From Cunninghamia lanceolata (taxonomy: Eukaryota > Streptophyta > Pinopsida > Cupressales > Cupressaceae), in assembly GCA_027924645.1 (NCBI GenBank), contig BSBN01000140.1, forward strand, positions 14,824,501 to 14,888,500: a stretch of DNA of 64,000 nucleotides, written 5' to 3'. The position numbers were made by a program, and so were the translations under genes. Of the stretch, positions 55,885 to 64,000 are shown in pieces. The notes under the pieces are model-generated. The model was given only the letters and a program-made list of their open reading frames with translations, was not told the DNA's origin and did no database searches. The first letter of the stretch is position 1; every line of letters begins with the position of its first letter.

Positions 55885-57005
55885 ATGACGGGGCCTGCAA
55901 CAAGAGGCAAAAAGAATGCTGCCACACCAGGGAAATCCTCTGATAAGGATGAGGAAATAATAGAGGATAGTAATCCCAATGAGGAAATGAGTAAGGTCAA
56001 AGAAGATGTGTCCTCAATTAAGAGGGATATGTGTGACCTAAGAGGAGATATATCAGATCTACGAAGCATGTTCAGCGCCTATATGAATGAACCAAGAAAG
56101 GAGTTCTCAAGCAACCAAGGTGAAACCTTCAAGTCAGCTAATAATGACACAAATTTTAATACTCCTATGGGATCTAGGAATTTCTTTCCTAAGGTGGATA
56201 TGCGCAAGTTTGATGGTAAGGATCCTCTAACATGGATTAACCAAATGGAGAATTTTTTTGAAATACATCAAATCCCATATGGACAAAAAGTCATGATGGC
56301 TTCCCTATATCTAGAACCAGATCAATTCATTTGGTATCGTTGGCTTTGTACTCATCAGAGAAAAAAGGGTCTCACCATCTCAAGGTCAATTTTTATAGAA
56401 GAACTCCAAGCACAATATAGCAATAGTGTGACAGACAACTTCTTCAGCCAGCTTGCTAAACTTCAACAAACAGGATCAGTTAAGGATTATATTCAAAAAT
56501 TCCAAAATCTATCATTAAGAGTGGATACAATTACAGAGGAGAACTTGAATGATTTATTCTTGGTGGTCTCAAGGATTACATTCAACATGAGGTACGTATG
56601 TTTAGTCCTAGCTCAGTAAATGAGTCTTTTATCTTGGCACGCAGCGTAGAGGAGAAATATTTGATTCCTAGAAAGCAAGGGGCTAATATGACAAGAGAGA
56701 AAGGATATTCAACACCTTCTCTTCCTCAACCTACTAGGTTGACTCCACAGCAAATTGAGGAGAAAAGAGAAAAAGGGTTGTGTTTCAATTGTGATAGCAA
56801 ATACAGTCGAGGACATAAATGTAGTGAAAAGAAATTGTTCTATATTGAAGGTCCAAGTGAGGAAGAAGAGGAGGAACCCATATTAGAGGAGGATAGGGAG
56901 TCAAGTGAAGAATCACATGATTCTCAGCCAATCATTTCTTGTCATGCACTCTTAGGTTTCAGTGCACCACAAACTCTCAAGGTAGTGGGTTTCTTAAAGA
57001 AGTAG
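55885..57005 (+). pseudogene. G1 gag (one frameshift, one stop)
   Basis: The probable start ATG is 55885 (an earlier in-frame ATG is at 55873). The N-terminus is charged with coiled heptads (K-V-K-E-D-V-S-S-I-K and following). The gag core is near 56170-56540 (F-D-G-K-D-P, WINQMENFFEIHQ, FIEELQAQY). A one-base loss near 56558-56563 moves the frame; the text continues cleanly in the next frame, with E-S-F-I-L-A-R, the knuckle CFNCDSKYSRGHKC (about 56781) and an acidic linker. TAG at 57003-57005 replaces a codon just before the protease. The protein would assemble particles and bind RNA. Confidence 0.92.
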
Positions 57006-60000
57006 AAAGTAACAGTGTTGATCGACTCGGGTAGTACTCATAATTTCATCAACAAAAAGTTGGCAACTCATCTAAATTGTTTTATATATCCAGCCCCAGA
57101 GTTTCAGGTTTTGATTGCAGATGGGGGTATAGTTAGTTGTTCGGGGAAGTGTCATAGCATTAAATTATCTATGGGAGATTATCAACTTGATACCCCAATG
57201 TATGCAATATCCATGGGTGCAGCAGATATTGTTTTGGGAGTACAATGGCTTACTACATTGGGAACAATTGAGATGAACTTCCAAGAACTATTCATGAGAT
57301 TTCAATCAGAAGGAAAGGTAGTGGAGCTAAGGGGGTTGAAGGCAAAATCCCCACAGATGGTAAGCTCTCATCAAATGCAAAAGTTTCTTAAGAAAGGAGC
57401 AGATGGATTTGTGGCCCAGCTATGTTCATTAGAAGTCTCTCAATCTAATGCTCCTACTCATCCAGATTTACAAGCCATAATTGATCATCACTCAGTGGTT
57501 CTTGGAGATATGCCTAAAGGACTTCCTCCTAAGAGGGATCATGGCCATGCCATACAACAAGTTCCAGGGAGCCAACCACCAAACATCAGGCCTTATAGGT
57601 ACCCACACATACAAAAAAGTGAGATAGAAAAAATTGTTGAGGAGATGCTAGAGGTAGGAATTATCAGGCATAGCCAAAGTGCTTACTCCTCGCCTGTGGT
57701 GATGGTACGTAAGAAGGATGAAACTTGGTACATGTGTCCAGATTATAGAGTGCTCAACATGTACACCATTAAAGATAAGTTTCCTATTCCAGTCATTGAT
57801 GATTTGCTAGATGAATTCAATGGAGCTATGTATTTTACCAAGTTAGATCTTAGATCTGGTTATCACCAAATTTGGATTAAGGAGGAAGATATTTGTAAGA
57901 TAGCATTCCGAACTCATGAGGGTCATTATGAATTTTTGGTGATGCCATTCGGCCTTACCAATGCACCATCTACATTCCAAAGTTTGATGAATTCCATTTT
58001 TAAGAAGTTCTTGAGAAAGTTTGTGTTAGTGTTCTTTGATGATATATTGATTTATAGCAATACTTGGGAAGAACATTTGCAGCATGTAGATCAAGCATTA
58101 CAATTACTCAAAGATCATCAACTCTATGCTAAGCCATCCAAGTGTGCTTTTGGTCTTAAGGAGGTGGAGTATTTGGGACACATAGTTTCACATGAAGGAG
58201 TAAAGGTGGACCCTAACAAAATTAAGGCTATCATGGAATGGCCTATTCCAAAAACCATTAAGAAACTGAGGGATTTCTTGGGATTGATAGGGTACTATAG
58301 AAGATTTGTGAAGAATTATGGTCGTATAGCAGCACCCCTCACCACTCTCTTGAAGAAGGATTCTTTTCATTGGAATGAGTCTGCTAATGTAGCATTTGAG
58401 CAATTGAAGGAGGCTATGTGTACAACTCCAATGCTTGCCACTCCGGACTTCACCAAGGAATTCATTGTGGAATGTGATGCTTCTAGAAATGGGATAGGAG
58501 CAGTTCTCATGCAAGAAGGTCGACCAATTGCTTTTGAGAGTCGTCAATTAAAGGGTAAAAATCAGCTCAAACCTATTTATGAGAAGGAAATACTAGCAAT
58601 CCTTCATGCAGTTAAACAATGGAGGCCTTATTTAATGGGTCGACACTTCAAGGTTAAGACAAATCATGATAGCCTAAAATATTTTTTGGAACAAAGACTA
58701 TCCTCTGAAGAGCAACAAAAATGGGTCACTAAGATGTTGGGATATGACTTTGAGATTGTATATAAGAAAGGGAAGGAAAATATTGTGGCTAATGCACTTT
58801 CTAGGAAGGATGAGAAAGATGAAGCCTTATTGTGTGCCCTTTCAATATTACAAGCAAATTGGGTGGAAGAAGCCAAAACAGAATGGCAAAATGATGTTGC
58901 AACAAGTAATCTCATCCAACAATTAAAAAGTGATCCTAGTAGTTCAGATAAGTTTTGTTTGAAGGGAGATATTCTTTGGTATAAAGAGCGTTTGTATCTC
59001 TGCAAGAATTCCACTCTTAAACACAAGATTCTCACAGAGCTACATGAGTCCCCAGTTGATGGTCATTCAGGATTTTTGAAGACATATCATCGGGTCAAGC
59101 AAGATTTTTTTTGGGAAGGGTTAAAAGGTGATGTTCAAAAATTTGTGGCAGAATGTTTGGTTTGTCAAAGAAATAAGGGGGAGACAATTAAGACACCAGG
59201 TCTCTTGCAGCCCTTATCTATTCCTAGCCAGCGTTGGGAAGAGGTATCCATGGACTTCATCACAAGGCTTCCCAAATCTAAAGGTCATAATGTCATCATG
59301 GTGGTAGTTGATTGCCTCACTAAATATGCACATTTCATTGCATTATCACATCCTTTTATAGCAAGTGCAGTGGCAAAAGTTTTCTTGGAGAATATCCAAA
59401 AGCTACATGGTACACCTAAGGTTATTGTCAGTGATCATGATCCTATCTTTACTAGTCACTTTTGGAAAGATTTATTCTCATGTTTGGGTACTCAATTGGC
59501 TCATAGTTCTTCATACCATCCTCAATCAGATGGGCAAACTGAGGTTGTTAATAAATGTTTGGAAGGATATCTACATTGTTTCACTTTAGAAAAGTAATCT
59601 CAATGGGTAGATTGGCTACCACTGGCAGAATGGTGGTATAACACTTCTTTTCATAGCTCATCAATAATGTCTCCATTTTTGGCACTTTATGGATATCATC
59701 CTCCTTCCATCACATCATCATTAAAGGTGTCACCAAGAGTTTAGGCAGTAGAGGACCACTTGCATCATCAACAACAGGTACTTTCAGGACTCAAGGAGAA
59801 TTTAGCTATGGCACAAAATTGAATGAAACAACAGGCGGACCAACATCATAGTGAAAGAAATTTTGAAGTTGGGGATTGGGTCTTCTTGAGATTGCAGCCT
59901 TATAAACAAATCTCAATGAAGCAACACAAAAAGAATAGTAAGTTGTCTCCAAGATATTATGGGCCATACCAAATCATGCAAAAGATTGGTAGTGTTGCCT

Positions 60001-60329
60001 ACAAGCTAGAGTTGCCACCAACAACAAAGATACATCTAGTTTTTCATGTTTCTTGTTTGAAGAAGGTAATTGGGCAAAATATTCCTACTCAAACAGTACT
60101 ACCAGAACTCGATGAAGAAGGAAGAATAATTTTGGAACCAGAGGGCATTCTTCAAACTTGCACAAAGAAGTTGATGAATAAAACCCTCACTCAGTATCTC
60201 ATCCAATGGAAGAATTTACTAGTTGAAGAGGCCACATGGGAGGATGAGGAGTTCATTCAAAAGAGTCCACACTTGGTTAGCATTGAGGACAATGCTTCTT
60301 TGAAGAGGGGGGGCATGCTACGCCCTTAA
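57006..60329 (+). pseudogene. G1 pol: protease, RT, RNase H, integrase, chromodomain
   Basis: In frame with gag after its shift. Protease LIDSGSTHNF (DSG 57024-57032). RT: YFTKLDLRSGYHQI, MPFGLTNAPSTFQ and an intact FFDD (58032-58043). RNase H: VECDASRNGIGAVLMQ and a later HDSLKYFLEQ. Integrase: HESPVDGH...CLVCQRN zinc module (59043-59170), core with D in SMDFI, D in SDHDP and E in GQTEVV, all three kept. Stops: TAA 59595, TAG 59742, TGA 59820. The C-terminus has VGDWVFLRLQPYK, a GPYQI module, then a chromodomain with YLIQWKNLLVEEATWEDEEF (about 60198). The 860-codon open part (57015-59597) is the longest frame in the window. Confidence 0.95.
60303..60315 (+). other. G1 polypurine tract
   Basis: AAGAGGGGGGGCA directly before the 3' LTR; it overlaps the last codons of pol. 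Confidence 0.9.
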
Positions 60330-60675
60330 TATTGGTGTACATAGGGTTATGAATAGTCAGCTTGTGGCTATCTTAACTCCTAATTAAGTCATATTATCAT
60401 TATTATATTGTTATTTAGTTGTTTAGGTCGTCCTAAGGCTTCTATAGGTCTATCTAAGTCGGCCTGGGTGATATCCTAGGCATAAATAGGTATATATAGG
60501 AGGTAGTGAGTCTCATTTCATATCATATTGAGTATTGTGTTCTCATCGAAGACTGTTGGAGGTATCCCCCTCGAAGTCGATTAGGAGGTTGCCCCCTCAA
60601 AGTGGCATAATATTATCAAGTATTTGCAGCATATTTACTATTATATTCAGATATTGTGCAAGTTGTTTCATTACA
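60316..60675 (+). mobile_element. G1 3' LTR
   Basis: 360 bp, TGCTACGCCC to TTCATTACA; about 97.5% identical to the 5' LTR by eye. Confidence 0.97.
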
Positions 60676-61758
60676 AGTACTCAAAAGAGATAGATTGACA
60701 GCAAGTTGGTCCGGATTGCTCCACAGTGAAATCTTATAGTCTACAGATTTGAAGGAATGTCTGGGAAGTTAGTGTGTATCATCAACTTTAGTGGTTCATA
60801 GTTTGGAGGTCCGCAAGCGATCCTTCTAGTTTGACCGTCATGGCAAACAATGTTCTTGAGGTTCCAGAGGAAGATACAAATGATTCTGGTAATTTGGTTT
60901 AGAGTGTATGTTATTGGTAATTCAATGTGCTTGTGGAGGTATCTGATCATGTGGCTACTGTGTTGGAGGTCCGCATTGGAGTTTGAGATTGTTATTGAAG
61001 ATTTCCTCTTTGAAGTTGATGTTCTTCACAGTCATGGCCAACCGGATGTTCCTAGTGTGTTGTAGATGATCTAAAGATGATTTTATGAAGCATGCCATGT
61101 TAGTAGAGGAAGATTTAAGTCTCAGCTATGTTTGGCTAATAGTGTAAAGATCCACATTAATTTTATCCGACCTTATTGATCATTCCAAATTTGATGAAGT
61201 GTTGTTGAAGAGTTGTTAAAAAGCATCTTTGAGCAAGATAGATCAAATCCGAATAAAGGATCAGAAGTAGAGCAAAGAAGAAAAGGAGTGACTGCAGTAT
61301 AGAGTGAAAAATCAATAAAGAAGAATTTGGGACAAAGTAGAAGTTTTGTGAGGATTCATTGAAACTGAACCATGCATGAAGTAGATGTTATTTATCTGTT
61401 AATTCTTTCTATTCTAAATAAATTTTGTAGGCAGTGAGCCTCTATTTTTAGTAGTAAGCTTTGGGCAGTGTGCCCAAAGGCATGTGCCTTCTACTTTTCT
61501 AAAGTACTTTAACAGGGTACAAATCTTTGTGGGTTAACCCCCACCATGGTTTTTCCCTTAACCAAGTTTCCACATCAAAATCTTGGTGTCAATTGTGTTG
61601 CTTATGTTTCTACTCATATGTTTTAGATCTATGCTTTAATTTTTACATCATTAATCTAATAGTAAGTTAATAAAGAAGGTTAAAAGAAGAGAAAGTTTAT
61701 TTTGTGTTACAACTAATTCACCCCCCCTCTCAGTTGTCTGGTCTAATTCCAAACTATA

Positions 61759-62055
61759 ACTATTGAAGGAAAGAATATGACTTATGATGTTCTCTATGTC
61801 AAAGGGCTAAAGCACAATCCTTTTAGTGTCAGTTAGATGTGTAGTAGAGGATATAATCTTACTTTTCATGTCAAAAGATGTGAAATTAGGAAGGAAGGGT
61901 TTGGAAGACTTGTTGCAGAAGGTATTAAGACATATGAAGATATCTATCATCTAAAGTAGGTAAATGGAAGAACCTGTTTATTGGCTCAATCTAGTGACTG
62001 TTGGTTGTAACATAAGCGAATAGGACACATCAACTTTGACAATATGGTAAAGGTC
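61759..62055 (+). pseudogene. H1 copia pre-integrase domain (continuation)
   Basis: The frame from 54931 continues after one CTATA copy: I-E-G-K-N-M, then DVLYVKGLKHN, GYNLTFHVKRCEIRKEG, IYHLK and HKRIGHINF. This is the domain that precedes integrase in copia polyproteins and contains the first zinc ligands (H-x-R-x-G-H). In-frame stops: TAG after F-S-V-S, TAG after YHLK, and TAA where tryptophan is usual before HKR. Element B starts at 62056, five bases after A-G-G-T-C. Confidence 0.85.
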
Positions 62056-63293
62056 TGTTGCAAGTATGGGCCTAACCAGTGTTGTCATTGACGTAAACAT
62101 ACTCCTGTTGCATTAATGATAAGGATTGGATGAACTATTTGCTAAGGATACTGAGAAAATTGATCATATCAAGAATAGTAAAGACAGTAAGGTAAAAGTC
62201 CTAGTTAAGATGAGGATCAGAGGATGTGGTTTAAAGGGTTTGTATATATGTGTCTTAAGATGATCCAATAAAGATTTTAGAGGTCCACATGAAGATATGA
62301 AGAATTTGTGGCCGCTCAAGTAAAACCCATTTTGGTAGGTCTTTAGAGGTGACAGAGTGATACAGATAGGTCTGGTGAGATCCAGAAATGCATTATCCTG
62401 TTCTGTGGATTTGGTGGAGTGTTTAGGAAGTCTTTAAGAAGTGTCAACTAGATTGGTTCATGGTATGGAGGTCCACAAGCATCTATTTCTTTGTGACAGT
62501 GATGACAGACTATGTTCTTAAGGTTCCGGATGAAGGAGAGAAGGATTTCAGTAAGAAGATGTAGTGTGGATGTTCTTGGTGATTTAGGCAAGCTTGTGGA
62601 CGTCTTTGGATCATGTCCAGTTCATTTTGGTGGTTTGCATTAGATTTTGAGTTTGCAATTGAAGAATTATTTCTAGATGATGGTGTTGTTCCTGAGTCTG
62701 GCCGACCGGATGAGTTACACATCGTGCAGATGTTCTTGTGGATGTTTGCTAACTTAGATGATTATTCCTAAGTTGATGTCTTGTATAAATAAGGGATTGG
62801 AAAGTCATTTCAAAAGTATCTTGTGGAGATGAGAGTGTGGTAAAGAGGAGAAGAGTGAAAGGTAGAGCAAAGGTTTTGGACTTAAATGGAACTGACTCAA
62901 GCATGATGAAGATGCTATTCTTCAGTTCAAGTATGTGATACTTATTCTTTTGTAGACAATGTGTCTCTTGTAGGCAGTGAGCTTCTTGTGAGCAGTGTGC
63001 TCAGGCAGTGAGCCCTAATTGGCATGTGCCATTTTGTTCTTTCTATTCTTCTAACAAAGAATACAATCTTGGGTTAATCACCCCATGGTTTTTCCCTTAA
63101 CCAGGTTTTCCACGTCAAAATCTTGGTGTCTTATGTATTAATGTGTTTCTGCTCTTGGTTTAATGCATTATGTTTCCATGATTGAATTATTATTATGCTG
63201 CTGAATTACAAAGTGGATTTAAGTGTTTAAATTGGAAGAAAGTTTTAGACAACTAATTCACCCCCCTCTCAGTTGTCTGTCTTGAATATAACA
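62056..63293 (+). mobile_element. B 5' LTR
   Basis: 1,238 bp, TGTTGCAAGTATGG to GAATATAACA. It contains three AGTGAGC-type words (62978-63020), GGTTTTTCCCTTAACC (63088), GGTTTTCCACGTCAAAATC (63105) and CCCCCCTCTCAGTTG (63261). Confidence 0.9.
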
Positions 63294-63310
63294 ATTGGTA
63301 TCAAAACTAA
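63294..63310 (+). other. B primer binding site
   Basis: ATTGGTATCAAAACTAA directly after the LTR; decayed iMet-type. Confidence 0.8.
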
Positions 63311-63367
63311 GCTCCTCTAAAAGATCTTAACCACTTGAGGAGATCTAGGATTTCATCCTACAAGAAG

Positions 63368-64000
63368 GATAGTCTAAAGTTTGAAGGAACCAATTTTAAT
63401 CTGTAGAAAAGTTGCATGAAATGTCACTTGCAATGTATGGGAATGCAGTACTAGAACATGGCTTCAACGAAGTATACTCCTCCACAGGGTGGCCCAAAAT
63501 CCCCAAGTGAAATCATAGATGCGGAAAACAATCTGCGAACTACAGAAGCTCTGCTAAGTGCCTTGTCTGATTCAGATCTTTCAAATGTTGTTGACCTACA
63601 AACTACCTTTGAGAGTTGGGAAAAACTAGAAACTCTGCATTAAGGAGACAAGTATGTTAAATGTGCAAGTCTATAAAGTCTGAAAGGAAAATGTGAAAAT
63701 CTGAAGATGAGAGAAGATGAAAATATCACTACTTTTATGCCAAGAGTAAATGAGCTTGTTTATGGGATTAGGTGTGCTAGTGGAGTCTTGGAAGAAGATG
63801 AGATTGTTGGAAAAGTTCTTAGATCCCTTTTGCCTCTTATAAAATCAAGGTTTCTGCCATTGAAGAGTTCAGAGCCCATAAAATTGTCACAAGAGATCAA
63901 TTGGTTGGTAAATTGGCTGCATTTGAATTGACCAAGTTTGGAGATGAGCCCCCCAAGACTGAATCTACATTCAAAGCTAGTGCCTCTGTAAAAGGTAAAC
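63368..64000 (+). pseudogene. B copia gag, incomplete at window end
   Basis: A plus-strand frame from about 63368 (S-L-K-F-E-G-T-N-F-N-L) goes through 63458-63643 and 63707-63840. It then shifts by one base near 63840 and goes on to the window end with KVSAIEEF and LVGKLAAFELTKFG. The pattern (F-E-G-T-N-F, E-N-N, A-L-L-S-A-L-S-D-S, W-E-K-L, V-L-R-S-L-L-P) is that of copia Gag with a UBN2-like core. Stops occur at about 63404, 63452 and 63643. It is related to H1 gag in layout but clearly diverged in sequence. Confidence 0.85.

Larger units (their letters stand above)
55167..60675 (+). mobile_element. G1: nearly complete Ty3/gypsy chromovirus (Reina-like)
   Basis: LTRs are 360 bp each (55167-55526, 60316-60675), with about nine differences between them. 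Target duplication AGTAC at 55162-55166 and 60676-60680. Primer site 55529-55540, polypurine tract 60303-60315, and a single gag-pol frame. The knuckle CFNCDSKYSRGHKC and a C-terminal chromodomain suit the Reina clade of plant chromoviruses. It is the best preserved element here, with one indel and four nonsense codons. Confidence 0.95.
54932..61753 (+). mobile_element. A: solo copia LTR carrying the nested chromovirus G1
   Basis: It starts TGTTGCAAATATG and ends TAATTCCAAA. Target duplication CTATA lies at 54927-54931 and 61754-61758. Removing G1 leaves about 1,308 bp, similar to LTR B. It has the box GGTTTTTCCCTTAACC (61550), GGCAGTGAGCC words (61433) and a C-rich end. There is no internal region, so the element was lost by LTR-LTR recombination or never had one. 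The last CA of the LTR has decayed to AA. Confidence 0.85.
51447..64000 (+). mobile_element. H1: Ty1/copia element, interrupted by A (with G1) and by B; 3' part outside
   Basis: 5' LTR 51447-53686, primer site 53687-53702, gag from 53744, protease region to 54931, pre-integrase domain 61759-62055. Solo LTR A and its target duplication CTATA separate the two coding parts, and the frame is unbroken when they are joined. Element B then interrupts the pre-integrase domain. The continuation after B is beyond the window. The flank before the LTR is ACATC. Confidence 0.8.
62056..64000 (+). mobile_element. B: copia element, 5' LTR and gag; runs off the window
   Basis: 5' LTR 62056-63293, primer site, then gag to the end of the window. 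It is inserted into the H1 pre-integrase domain; the left target flank is AGGTC. The LTR family is the same as A. Confidence 0.85.

Noticed and set aside
58188..58547. 119-codon frame antisense to G1 RT
   Set aside because: Lies opposite a well-conserved RT/RNase H region; explained by codon bias of the sense strand.

Overview
The window looks like nuclear DNA of a seed plant with a very large, repeat-filled genome. A conifer or other gymnosperm is my best guess. I base this on stacked, mostly ancient LTR retrotransposons, AT-rich sequence, plant-type chromoviral and Tat-like Ty3/gypsy proteins, Ty1/copia proteins, iMet-type primer binding sites, and no recognisable host gene. I see no bacterial operon, rRNA, tRNA or CRISPR. 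Almost every open frame is a fragment of a decayed element protein. Element names used here (C1, E2, S, G1-G6, C5, H1, A, B) are my own labels.

Left part (1-12687). An LTR end (1-342) is followed by an unrecognised plus-strand coding remnant of about 1,270 codons (533-4355): globular part, acidic/Gln-rich linker, helical C-terminus. A minus-strand Ty3/gypsy gag (G5, 5595-7140) comes next, then about 5 kb of non-coding DNA with a long hairpin (8471-8538) and a degenerate ~124-bp tandem repeat (about 9364-10280).

Centre-left (12688-28364). C1 is a minus-strand LTR element that encodes no reverse transcriptase or integrase that I can find. It carries a coiled-coil protein with five tandem CCHC zinc knuckles (ORF1) and a second, long modular protein (ORF2). 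A related deletion derivative, E2 (14429-22538), is inserted in C1 ORF2. A 2.1-kb element S (15363-17463, target duplication ATACA) sits in the 3' LTR of E2. This pol-less, multi-knuckle family is the most unusual thing here.

Centre (28365-48690). G4 is a minus-strand Tat-like Ty3/gypsy element with RT, RNase H and protease remnants. It is split by C1, by G6 (31370-36566, a gag-protease-only gypsy element with 1.5-kb LTRs) and by G2 (37349-47239, a plus-strand chromovirus, target duplication ATAAG). G2 itself holds G3 (41402-44624, a non-autonomous copia-like element, target duplication ATGAG) and a 333-bp TRIM in its 3' LTR (target duplication AATCT).

Right part (48690-64000). A minus-strand copia remnant (C5) is cut by a plus-strand copia element (H1, LTR 51447-53686, gag from 53744). 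H1 is interrupted by solo LTR A (54932-61753, target duplication CTATA), which itself contains a nearly complete chromovirus G1 (55167-60675, identical-length 360-bp LTRs, target duplication AGTAC). H1 resumes for 297 bp and is then cut by copia element B, whose 5' LTR (62056-63293), primer site and gag run off the window.

Target duplications and reading frames that resume across insertions give a relative order: G4 before C1 before E2 before S; G4 before G2 before G3 and the TRIM; C5 before H1 before A before G1. Many in-frame stops are TAG or TAA where relatives have glutamine, which fits deamination of methylated CAG sites in silenced elements.
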